Shown here in pieces: positions 9,568 to 19,077 of a DNA stretch of 64,000 nucleotides. This stretch comes from Saccharomycopsis malanga (lineage: Eukaryota; Ascomycota; Saccharomycetes; Ascoideales; Saccharomycopsidaceae): the NCBI GenBank assembly GCA_004014935.1, contig CP025325.1, forward strand, positions 620,001-684,000. The letters are read 5' to 3'. Position 1 is the first letter of the stretch. Every line of letters begins with the position of its first letter. Below the pieces are notes generated by a model. The model saw only the letters and a program-made list of their open reading frames with translations. It made no database searches and was not told the DNA's origin. The translations under genes and the position numbers were made by a program.

Positions 9568-10610
9568 TCATCTTTGTTAAATCTAGTATTTTTTGGTTAT
9601 TTTTTTGTCATTTCTGGTATAATTTTTGGTAAAATTCATCTTTATTTGTTAAATCTAATATTTTGTTGGTTATTGTTTTTGTCACTTTTGGTATACTTTT
9701 TCGTTAAATTCATCTGTCTATCAAATCTGATAATTGTTTGCTATTTTCTTGTCATTTTTGGTATACTTTTTGGTAAAATCCATCTGTCTTCATCAATACT
9801 AGTAATTTTTAATATTTTATTTGTCATTTTTGGTAACATTCATCTTGCTCTCTTAAATTTTATATTTTTTGGTTATTTTTTTTGTCACTTTAGGTATAAT
9901 CTTTGGTAAAACTCATCTTGCTTTGTTTAATTTGATATTTTTCTGTCATGTTTGGTATAATTATTGGTAAAATTCATCTTTCTTGTTAAATTTGACATTT
10001 GTTTTTGTAATTCTTATCATTTTTGCCACAATTCATCTTGTTTTATTAAATCTATTAATTTTTGGTTATATATTTTGTCTTTTCTGCCACTATTCTTCTT
10101 GCTTTGTTAATTTTAATTTTTTTTCGTTGTTTTTCTGTCATTTTTGGTGTCATTTTTGGTGTCATTTTTGGTAAAGCTCGTCTTTTGTTAAATTTAATAT
10201 TGGTTTGTCATTTTGTTCTTATTTTTGGTAAAACTCAACTTTCTTTTTTAAATCTAACATTTATTTGTTAATTTATATTTTTACCACATTTATCTTGCTT
10301 TGTTGAGTTTAATATTTTTTCTGTTATTTTTTTTTGGTAAAATTCATCTTGTTTTATTGAATTTCACCATTTTTGTTCTTATATTTGGTAAAACTCACCA
10401 TTCTTTGTTAAACCTAACATTTATTTGTCATTTTTTGTATAGTTTTTTTTGTATACTTTTTTTTTTTTTTTTCTGTAAAGTTCATATTTCTTGTTACATT
10501 TGATATTTTTCTTTTTTGTAATTTTCTTGCTATTTCTTATAGATTTTTACACCAATTCATCTTTATTTGTTAAATCTAATATTTTCTTATCATTTTCTTA
10601 TCATTATCAC
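9560..10610 (+). repeat. T-rich minisatellite, about 60-75 bp unit
   Basis: Roughly 15 degenerate units share TTGTTAAATCTAATATTTT, GTCATTTTTGGTATA and TTTGGTAAAATTCATCTT. Strand asymmetry is very strong: the plus strand is almost free of A-rich runs and G. Short plus-strand frames here are hydrophobic artefacts of this composition. No gene is seen in 9508-10738. Confidence 0.85.
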
Positions 10611-10738
10611 TACATTACAAATACAATCTTGGAATTAAAACCAAATCTACTCTAATCAAAGTTTAGTTAAGCATGCCAACAGGCCTAGCAATCTTGATTC
10701 AAACACTGTATATATAATGTACAATTGGGAGTGTTGGA

Positions 10739-12121
10739 CTAACAATTCATCAACTTGTGTCTCAAATCCTTGTCATGGGCATAGAGATACAATCCCTTGA
10801 CTCCTCTGGTTAAAAGAACGTTTACAGAATTCAACACGATTTTCTCTTTATCACGGAGAGCTTTTTCGTCCTTTTTTCTGCCCATGAAGGCTGCGTGGTC
10901 CTCGTACTTGTCGGTGTGTATGACAATCTCGTCCTTTTCTTTATCGTAGCCGACGCTAGGGCCCAAGATGACCCCGGCATAGGTCAAGTCAAAGCCTTGG
11001 ATGGTGTAGACGCTTCCTGCAAACCTGTAGCTGTCTGGCTGCTCGGACCACGGCTCGGGAATCAGCGGCAAGTACTTGTCCCATGGGATCTTGAAAGTGT
11101 CGGTGCTGACATACCAGGCCTTTTGATTGGCGCCGCCTTGGCCCTTTTTAGGCAAGCGGTACGGCCAGTCATAGGTAGCAATGAGCCGCGACCCGCCGAA
11201 TTGCTTGTTACGTTCCATGAGGTCCGAGTACAATTCTGCGGCGTCGTCGTATATTCGGAAATCAAAAGCGTCCGTGTCTCCACGCCGGCGTCTTTCGGTG
11301 TCGGTTGTCGGCCGCAGAAGCACCTTCTTGTCTACAGAAAAGGCGTATATCCAGTCCTGGAGGTCCTGCGAGGCTGTCACGCGAAACTGCTGCTTCAAGT
11401 AGTACTTTTCGCACTTTGCTACGCCGCTACAGTACTGTTCAAGGGCGCTGCTGTCCCAATACGAGTCAAACCGGAGCGACTGCTTGTCGTCGTAGATGAC
11501 CACCACCACTTTGCCCAACTTGAGAAGCTCCTCCAAGTGGTTGTCCTGGTAAAACTTCTTGTAGGCATTTCGCTTGGACAAGAGCAAGTGCGCCTCGTCG
11601 ACGAGAATGACGTCCGCCTTGCCTTGCTCCTTGTGGAGCTTGTTGATCAACGACGTGGGCCGCTCAACATCGGCTTTGTTGATATACGAAAACTGCTGAG
11701 AGATACGGTGGTAAAGCTTTAACATTTCCGGGTGGTTGACAAGCAACCAGTTCCGGGTTTTCGCCAATGGCTCGCTGTCTTTGGACTGCGCTGATGTTCT
11801 TGAAATCCGTTGGATCTCGTTGAAAAGCAGGTTGAGAACCACACTTTTGCCTGTGCCTGCGTCGCCCTGGATGACGAACATCGATGGCTGCTGGTCTTTA
11901 TCGTACGAGACAAGCCCAGTGCGGCAAAAGTCCAAAATACGCTGTCTTAATGACGCCTGCTCCTCGCTGAGCGGCACATCTGACAATTTGGCTATCGCGT
12001 CTCTGTTTTTACTGACAATTGCACCTCCAACAGCCCCATCTGCTTTCACATTCAAAAAACTCCTACGCAGAACAGCCCTCAGTGGCCGTACTAGCTTGCT
12101 AACGCCTTTTGCTGGACGCAT
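10739..12121 (-). CDS. DUF2075 (Schlafen group 3-like) helicase/ATPase, probably mitochondrial
   Basis: This is a 460-residue intronless P-loop protein. Walker A is GDAGTGKS (86-93) and Walker B is VILVDEAHLLL (DEAH at 175-178). A C-terminal block with LTRGVKGLYLYAHDKDLRHKL resembles the last helicase motif of the DUF2075 family, which is common in bacteria and sporadic in fungi. SVYTIQGFDLTYAGVILG is another typical family block. The substrate is unknown; DNA or RNA unwinding is inferred from the fold. The N-terminus is rich in Arg and Lys with no acidic residue in the first 27 (MRPAKGVSKLVRPLRAVLRR), as in mitochondrial targeting sequences; this is inference. The gene is followed by the T-rich repeat shared with GPI-PLD's 3' side. 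A bacterial origin by transfer is plausible but not shown by sequence alone. Confidence 0.75.
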   Translation of the reverse strand: MRPAKGVSKLVRPLRAVLRRSFLNVKADGAVGGAIVSKNRDAIAKLSDVPLSEEQASLRQRILDFCRTGLVSYDKDQQPSMFVIQGDAGTGKSVVLNLLFNEIQRISRTSAQSKDSEPLAKTRNWLLVNHPEMLKLYHRISQQFSYINKADVERPTSLINKLHKEQGKADVILVDEAHLLLSKRNAYKKFYQDNHLEELLKLGKVVVVIYDDKQSLRFDSYWDSSALEQYCSGVAKCEKYYLKQQFRVTASQDLQDWIYAFSVDKKVLLRPTTDTERRRRGDTDAFDFRIYDDAAELYSDLMERNKQFGGSRLIATYDWPYRLPKKGQGGANQKAWYVSTDTFKIPWDKYLPLIPEPWSEQPDSYRFAGSVYTIQGFDLTYAGVILGPSVGYDKEKDEIVIHTDKYEDHAAFMGRKKDEKALRDKEKIVLNSVNVLLTRGVKGLYLYAHDKDLRHKLMNC

Positions 12122-13445
12122 TACGGTTTCCGTGCTTTTCTATACACTTTCCGCTCCACTACAATTTTGCCTTGTCTATTGGGCTTTTTTTATAGCTTTC
12201 TACCATCTCCCCCATCATATAAAAATTGTTCACCTAAACTCCGGAATACTCATTCACATTACCCATTGATTTATGCATGTGTCACACCTACCATGCATCG
12301 TCCTGCAGGATAGTGCGTTCTATTTTAAATTTTAATTTCGGGGTTTGGCGACGACAAGGGACCGACCGGGACCGTTGGCATTGTTTATTGTAGGGGTACA
12401 GTAGTGGGTGTAGTGGGTCTCATTAGGGCCAAAGTCTAACGCTTTAGCAAGTGGGACCAAGAAGAAACCCATTTTAGCACGTGTGCCATTTTGGCGATAT
12501 TCTATTGCAAAACTCTATTGCAGTTGGTTTGACAAAACTCTATTGCACAGCTGTTTTGGCAAAACTGGTTTGGCAAAACTCTATTGCACAGTTATGGTGC
12601 GGAAATTCGCGATTACCACCTCCTAAAACCAAACTTTACTCTATTCTACACTGGTTGTCTTGAATAACCAAATGATTATCGGTTGCTGCAGCGAAACGCA
12701 CCATGCTGCACGTTTCTTGCGATGGTTGCGTCGAGCACTGCAAAATAGGTATTCTGTCCAAATCTCTTCTCAAGGCCTATCAATAGAGTGGCAAATAGCG
12801 ATGTTTCAGGGGCTAATTGAAACATTTTGATAGTGGTTGCGTGCTAGTTTTCCTACGATTTTCGCTTTGCCTGTTTGATCGATATTTGCGAATGTTCTAA
12901 GCTAACTGTAGGCGTAGTACGGTAGCGTCTGAGTTTGAGTTAGTACTGTGGACATGGATTCATCAGCTAATAATGGTCCAGGGAATTGGAACGCTCATTC
13001 AATTGCTTTCTTAGGCCTGTCTGGGCTAATGATTAAAAAGAGCCGCTATTAAATGATTAAAACCAACCGCTATCATTGACTAGTAATAAAAACGAACCGC
13101 TATCAAATGTTTAAAAGGAACCCCAATATATCCTGTCCAGCATCTGCCCGTAAGCAAACCACTCGGATTTGTCCATTTGTATGCTGAATATACTTTAAAT
13201 GATTGTTTGAGCTGGCTCAATCGAGCAGTTGCCCCGATTTGTTTGGCTCATTTTGCGATTTACGTTGCTCAAACTAAGACACCCAATGTTTCATTGAGTT
13301 TTGCTGATACTCATAATCTCATTACAAAAAAAATGAAGAATATCACTTTACTGTCAAAAAATTAGCCGCCGATAGATGGTTGGACAGATTTCAACAAGAA
13401 CGTGTGGTCTTGCTTTCCTGAGGGGGGGGTGTGCGCGTGCATTCG

Positions 13446-13494
13446 CTTGCATTTACATTTGCATTTGCATTTGCATTTGCATTTGCATTTGCAT
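13446..13494 (+). repeat. Hexanucleotide repeat (ATTTGC)n
   Basis: About eight units of ATTTGC or a one-base variant run without interruption, next to an eight-G run at 13423-13430. Confidence 0.9.
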
Positions 13495-15145
13495 AGACGC
13501 AGCAGCTAGTAGCAGCAGTCTATGGTAAGCCGGTAGTGTGATGTTTTTTTGGACACCGTCAAAGAAACGCAGACGTTGCTAGCAAAGTTCAAAATGGCCA
13601 ACAATAGTTGAGACAATTTTCTGTCACAAGAACGTTAAAATAGACCAGCAAGTGATGGTTATTAATTTCTGAACCCCTATTTTTTATTTTATTTTATTTT
13701 ACTTTATTTTTTTCTTTTACAGCCATACATATATACATTTGCAGTGCAGATGTCAGTACTGCATTGCACGCATACACCTTATCTCACTGATACCTCTTAT
13801 CTCTACCGCATGAGGTATTACATTGGTAAGTCTAAATGGGTAAACAATTCAGCACATCTTACACTGTACAACAACCAATAGATCTATTGATCCAATTTGA
13901 TCAATTTACCATCACCAGTTAATTACCATGGTAAGTTGTATCGTTTCCATAATGCTATCTATACAGACGAGCATCAATTGTTGAGGCCTGCGCCCGCGCC
14001 TAAATTCGTATGTTGCAGTGTGCTGCTGGCGTTCTGCATGCACTCTGTACCCTCTGCATTCTGCACTGTAGTGCGATGCACTCTGCACTCTGCACTCTGC
14101 ACCCTGCACGGATGCGCGCATTCTTCACTTGGCTAAACGGCTGTAAACATTCTGGTAATTCTATTTGATAGTATACGAATTATTTCCCTTTTAGTTTTTT
14201 AAGGTGGAAAGCCTCGATTTTGGTAAACTACACCTGCGCGCGCTAACTATTAGGGTACTACTATATATCTCGGTAATTAATTTGCTTACCATTGGGAGCT
14301 GCGTGCGGGCTGCGTCTTTTTTTTATTTATTTTTTTGATATGTAGGAGTTGCATATATACCTTTTGCTTTTAATAACGCAACATCTGTCTGGTAGGAATG
14401 CATGACAGTAACATGTTGCGTAACTTGTCTGGTGTATTTTGCTGGTGTTGTGTTTTTTTTTCCAAAGAACGAGTAACAATTCATTTTCCACAACTCCCAA
14501 CCGCAAATATAACACATGTTACCACTCATCTGTCAAAACATACTAGTGTGTACCAGTTATCACTAGTCTCTTGAACAAGATAACGTTTTTTTGGCCGCTC
14601 CCGATGCATTGCACTGCATAATGACGCACCCTACTCTTATCAGGTTGATTTTCTCAGCTTTATTCCCGGCGCAGCACTTCCCCCCATGCATGTGGGGCCA
14701 TGCCCATGCATGCAATAACTACATGAAATGTTGCAGATTTCCTCATTTGGGGGGTCCCACGAGGTTAGTTAATAAGCTTGTTAGAAACATGAGTGATTAG
14801 CTAGAATAGTCACAGCCCATACACATTGGGAATTAAGGTTGACATCTCAAACATCAATTGTTCAACATGACATTTGTTAATATACAATTGATTGGGCACC
14901 TCTGAGGCTGTGGTAACGGTAACAATTGCGAGATACTCCATGGGAAGAATAATAACAAACCTCACTTACTCGGCGGTCAGAAGTGCAGATTAAAATGCAT
15001 GCAGTGGGGGTGAAAATGCATGGATCACGTGAGCTAATGTAATAATTATCACATGACCTGATGCATGTGTTTTCACGTGAATTAATGCACCTATCACGTT
15101 ACACATATAATAGATAGCTAGGTGTGCTTTTTAGTTAATCAGCAA

Positions 15146-15176
15146 TATATATATCTATATCTATATCTATATATAT

Positions 15177-15207
<31 letters not shown>

Positions 15208-15221
15208 TATATATATATATT
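15146..15221. repeat. TA/CTATAT microsatellite
   Basis: Alternating TA and CTATAT units of about 75 bp follow AGCAATATATATATC. A run like this can unwind easily or serve as a nucleosome-poor site; no function is shown. Confidence 0.9.
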
Positions 15222-16379
15222 GGTGGCAATGTGCTGTAAATCACGGGAATTGGCCGGTATAGAGTGGATTATCCCACTGGGGCGCCATCTGGCAGTATAA
15301 TCCGCAGTTTTGGGCCCTAAAAAGTGGCATTTTACGTAAAATGTTGCTCAATAAAAGCCAAAAGTGCCAGAAAGCCACATAAACTTTCTTCTCGCTGATC
15401 ACTCAACGGCTACAAATCAGCAACACGCTAGCCGGGGAATAACTGTAGACTTTAATGAAAGAATATGCTAAAAAGACGTTGTGGACTACCTTAAAAGCGA
15501 GCTAGCTACAATTCACTTGTTTGTTTGTCTTGCCAGATGGAGAAACAATAGTGTTTAGCACGGATTATTGAGGGTGGCACCATTTGTTCTGCCAATTAGC
15601 TGGTCGTTTGAACTAATAATGCTCTGTTAATATGGATGATCTCCTAATAACCGAGTGCTTCCTATATAAATTTCCTAATAACCGAGTGCTTCCTATATAT
15701 TAACATTTATTTCTATGAATCAAATTCGTAAACCTTTGGCTCTTATCTCCGACTGCTGGCTTGTTGCTAGGACATGAGCCTAAACGACAACAAGCGTGCG
15801 TGTGCGTGTGCATGCTGGTACATCTCTGTGCATTACTGTGCATGATTGACCTGTTTGCTAATATTCAAACAAACAAACACCTGTGCTGTCTAAAAGCGGC
15901 CTCTCACCCGAGAAGCACTGCCTAAACCCAAGACCAGAATTCTGGTCCAACAATCCTACCTTAATTTCTCAACCCAATGTAGTTTAAATCTTGATCTGAT
16001 TCTCAAAAGCGGGCCCCCCGAGGACATGATGTATGCTGCACTGTTTTTGCAGTAAAAACTGCACCAGAGAATGGATGGATGCTTCGGCATTAGCAGAATG
16101 CATGCATTACTGCAGCGCTACATGAGAGGGGGGTGCAGTGCACCAACCAAACTTGTTTTCTTCCATATTGAGACGGCTGCTTATCTATGCTATCAATTGC
16201 TAACCTGTCAATACATGGCATCACGTTCCGTTGAGCAAAAATCGCAAAAGATGTCATACGGGAAAATAGACAACAGCCTCTGGCCTCGGCTATATCAGCA
16301 ACGGCCCAAAACAGAAATCTACGTTGTATGTAAGAGCGCAAGACGTATGTGAAATGTACAGGAGGAGTATTGTTCTTTT

Positions 16380-16615
16380 TCGTGCAGTACGCAGTATGCA
16401 GTGTATGCAGTGTATGCAATGCATGCAATGCATGCGCACACAGAGCATACTAACAGTAGTTATTTCTCGCCTGCCGTGCTACTGCACGGCAACGCATGAC
16501 GCAGTACGGAAGGTGATAAGACCCATATCTAGTTATTGATGCTGTGCAGAATGCAGCTACGTGCATGCATAGATAGATACATGCATGCATATATGCACAC
16601 ATGCATGCATGCATG
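16380..16615. repeat. TGCATGCA-rich cluster
   Basis: CAGTGTATG, CAATGCATG and GCATGCATGCAT units recur for about 230 bp, about 400-650 bp upstream of the CON7-type start codon. The palindromic ATGCAT makes both strands alike. Confidence 0.7.
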
Positions 16616-17035
16616 CGCCCAGTGTGCAAGAAAAGCCAACCAAAAAAATCTGTGGAGCAGATTCACCATTATTAACGGTGATATGCTTCCTTTTTTCTTT
16701 TGCATATATGTATAAGAAAGCCCCGATAATCTGTTAATGTATATTTATAAGGCCAACAAACCCTCGATTTTGATTATTTTATTTTATTTTTTAATCAAGT
16801 TTCCCCTTCATTCTATTTGTTATCTACTATATATATACATTCCGTTGCCTTACCAACAATAAGGCTCCAACTACTGCAGCTACCGTTCATTAACAAGGTT
16901 ATCCATTATACTGTGCAGCAAGCAGTGTCCCACATAAGTGTTGTTAATAATAGATCCTGTTCTATTTAAAAAACCCTTGCACGCCTGTCTCTGCATCAAC
17001 CAAGCGTGCCATAGATACACCAAGTGCAACAAGCC

Positions 17036-18451
17036 ATGACTGATATCAATACATATTCGAACCAAAGCAACATTGGTGCGCGAGATTCATACGCACCTTT
17101 TGGTGCAGGGCTACATGATTCTGCTGCAGGCAGTCATTATGCCAACAGTGCTGCGGGAGGCGCGTCAAGTTATGAACAACAACAGCAGCAGCAGCAGCAG
17201 CAGCAACAGCATCTGCAGCACCTGCACCTGCTTCAGCACCCAAATGCGCAGCAATCTGGCGTTGCTAACAACCATATTCAGCTCCCTTTGCCTAGTTTAT
17301 CCAAGGTTACTTCTGGCAACAATGGCTATCAACCGTTTCAACTCCAACATCATCAATACGCACAAGCACCTCAGCAATATGCATCACCGTATGGCTCACC
17401 TGCAGGGTACGGACAAGCTATTTATGATGAGAAGAGCGGCATGATGGTCTCTATGAATAATGCGCCATTTGGCATGCCGCAGGGTCTTCCTACAGGCGTC
17501 GGCGTCGGCGTCGGGCTTCCCGTGGGTCCCGCAGGAGGATACATGGGCATGTCTGCAGCTGCAGGAGCAGCAGGGACCCTGACTTCCGAAAAGAAAAAGC
17601 GAATTAGAAGAAAACACGATGAGATCGAGAGATATTATCAATGTAATTACAAAGGCTGCACAAAAGGTTATGGGACATTGAACCACTTGAATGCGCATGT
17701 TTCCACGCAGAATCACGGGGCAAAAAGAAAGCCTGAGGAGTTTAAAGAGATTAGAGCCAAATTGAGAGAACGGAAAAAGAAAAGTGATGAATTGAAAAAG
17801 TTGCATGGCCAAAAGTCATCTCCACATGGTAACAACAGTGCAACAACTACTATTTATGGAACAATCAATGACTTTAATGGTCCTGCTGGGTCAGGTGCTT
17901 CTCAAAGCGCTGGTGCTGGTGCTGGTTCTGGTGCACATGCACATGCACATGCACATGCAGCGCAACCTAATGCATCATCTTCTTTACTTCCACCAGTATC
18001 ACATCATCAAGACTATGCAAACCCTTACAAGATGTATTCTGCAGGACCTGCTGCTTCTGCTTCTGCTGCAGCTGCTGCCGCCGCCGCTGCCGCTGCCGCT
18101 GCTGCTGGTCCTTACAGCTCTTTTGCATATTCCCAACCGTCCTTTGCTGCACCTAGTGCATATGACGACTGGAAAGCACAGGATCAAAATCAAGGCGCCA
18201 ATGCAGCTGCAGCTGCAGCTGCTGGCCATCATACAAATAATGCGTCATCTTCTTTGAGCCCTACTTCAACTTCCACTACCAGTACCAGTCATAGTAATCC
18301 TGCAGAAAACACTGCAGCTGCAAGCCCAATTCATGCTTTAAATAGTACACATCATAATAGTGTGCCTTCAATTTATTCTTATTCATCAGATACAGTATCT
18401 TCAACTCCTAACAATGGTTATTTGAGTTATGGCAGTTATTCTAGTGCATGA
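17036..18451 (+). CDS. Con7-type C2H2 zinc-finger transcription factor
   Basis: The protein has 471 residues from the ATG at 17036 (MTDINTYSN); the frame is open four codons further up, but only from a GTG. The centre (about 180-270) carries the diagnostic block: RRKHDEIERYYQCNY, GCTKGYGTLNHLNAHV and KRKPEEFKEIRAKLRERKKK. This matches the conserved finger region of the Con7 family of filamentous fungi from memory; Con7 controls morphogenesis and wall genes there. The finger is Cys-x4-Cys followed by two His. The rest is low complexity: a Gln run (about 46-58), a HAHAHAHAHA stretch, an Ala run of 16 or so and Ser/Thr tracts. The target genes here are unknown. The long upstream region fits a heavily regulated gene. 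It converges on TAF12. Confidence 0.8.
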   Translation: MTDINTYSNQSNIGARDSYAPFGAGLHDSAAGSHYANSAAGGASSYEQQQQQQQQQQQHLQHLHLLQHPNAQQSGVANNHIQLPLPSLSKVTSGNNGYQPFQLQHHQYAQAPQQYASPYGSPAGYGQAIYDEKSGMMVSMNNAPFGMPQGLPTGVGVGVGLPVGPAGGYMGMSAAAGAAGTLTSEKKKRIRRKHDEIERYYQCNYKGCTKGYGTLNHLNAHVSTQNHGAKRKPEEFKEIRAKLRERKKKSDELKKLHGQKSSPHGNNSATTTIYGTINDFNGPAGSGASQSAGAGAGSGAHAHAHAHAAQPNASSSLLPPVSHHQDYANPYKMYSAGPAASASAAAAAAAAAAAAAAGPYSSFAYSQPSFAAPSAYDDWKAQDQNQGANAAAAAAAGHHTNNASSSLSPTSTSTTSTSHSNPAENTAAASPIHALNSTHHNSVPSIYSYSSDTVSSTPNNGYLSYGSYSSA

Positions 18452-18465
18452 CTGCTGGCTGCATG

Positions 18466-18508
18466 ACTGCAAACTGCAAACTGCAAACTGCAAACTGCAA
18501 ACTGCAAA
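18466..18508 (+). repeat. Heptamer repeat (ACTGCAA)n in the CON7 3' flank
   Basis: Six units of ACTGCAA start 15 bp after the stop codon and would lie in the 3' UTR. The same TGCA core recurs upstream of the gene and in its polyGln and polyAla codons. Confidence 0.9.
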
Positions 18509-18703
18509 CGCTTTTTCAAACCTTCTTGCCTTGTCTTTTAGTTTATTTTCTGGTTACCCTCATTTCGGTTCGTTTTTTCGGTTATTCTTTGCTTGCAACT
18601 TTTTTATTTTAATTATACATGTAATTCTGCATCATCTTTTCTCATTTGTAGCAAAATTGTTTTAAGTGGTGCTATTTTAACTGATATTGGGCCTAATTTT
18701 ATT

Positions 18704-19045
18704 GTTATGTAATGTATTATGTAATATGGCAAGAATTAATTATGTAAACTGTTACGTAATTTATTACATAATACATTACATAACGATACCAACAAGTCTC
18801 TTACTTACTCTTAACATGTAAAAAACACAATTACCAAGGCAATTGAATGCACAAAAAAGGTACAAAAATTGGCTCTCTGTTTTGCCATTGACGAATAAGA
18901 ACCGATCATTCGTTATATGTCATCGTACAATAGTCATAAATTAGGTAATGTATTATGTAAGAAATTACATAATACACTACATAAGCCATTACATAATCAA
19001 CATACAATACAATACAATACAATACAATACATTACATTACATAAC
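18704..19045. promoter_or_regulatory. Palindrome cluster built on TTACATAATACATTAC between convergent genes
   Basis: A perfect 23-bp inverted repeat has arms at 18704-18726 and 18762-18784. A second inverted repeat has 16-bp arms at 18945-18960 and 18965-18980 with one mismatch. Both are built from TTACATAATACATTAC. TTACGTAA, a typical bZIP site, lies in the first loop. An (AATAC)n run follows at 19004-19030. The position between the 3' ends of CON7 and TAF12 suggests a two-way terminator or insulator; this is inference. The rest of 18452-19077 shows nothing else. Confidence 0.7.
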
Positions 19046-19077
19046 ATTAATAAAGCGCCTTAATATGCATCCTAAAA

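Larger units (their letters stand above)
12122..17035. other. 4.9-kb gene-free interval upstream of the CON7-type regulator
   Basis: No supported gene was found. The interval is full of short direct repeats: CAAAACTCTATTGCA units (12515-12595), a unit of about 25 bp with CCGCTAT (13030-13110), ATTTGC hexamers (13446-13494), CTCTGCA units (14040-14110), (TA/CTATAT)n (15146-15221), a 29-bp direct repeat with AATAACCGAGTGCTTCC (15632-15695) and ATGCATGC runs (16380-16615). Many of these contain TGCA. The length suggests a large regulatory region for the downstream transcription factor. Confidence 0.5.

Noticed and set aside
12330-12430. Third copy of hairpin element H suggested by CAGTAGTGG on the plus strand
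   Set aside because: The sequence next to it has no inner hairpin and no GGGCTTGCGC, so the 9-mer is taken as chance.
14323-14529. 68-codon frame with two Cys pairs (MSGNMCYICGWE)
   Set aside because: A second overlapping frame on the same strand is equally open, there is no recognised zinc motif beyond CxxC, and the T-runs nearby suggest noncoding DNA.
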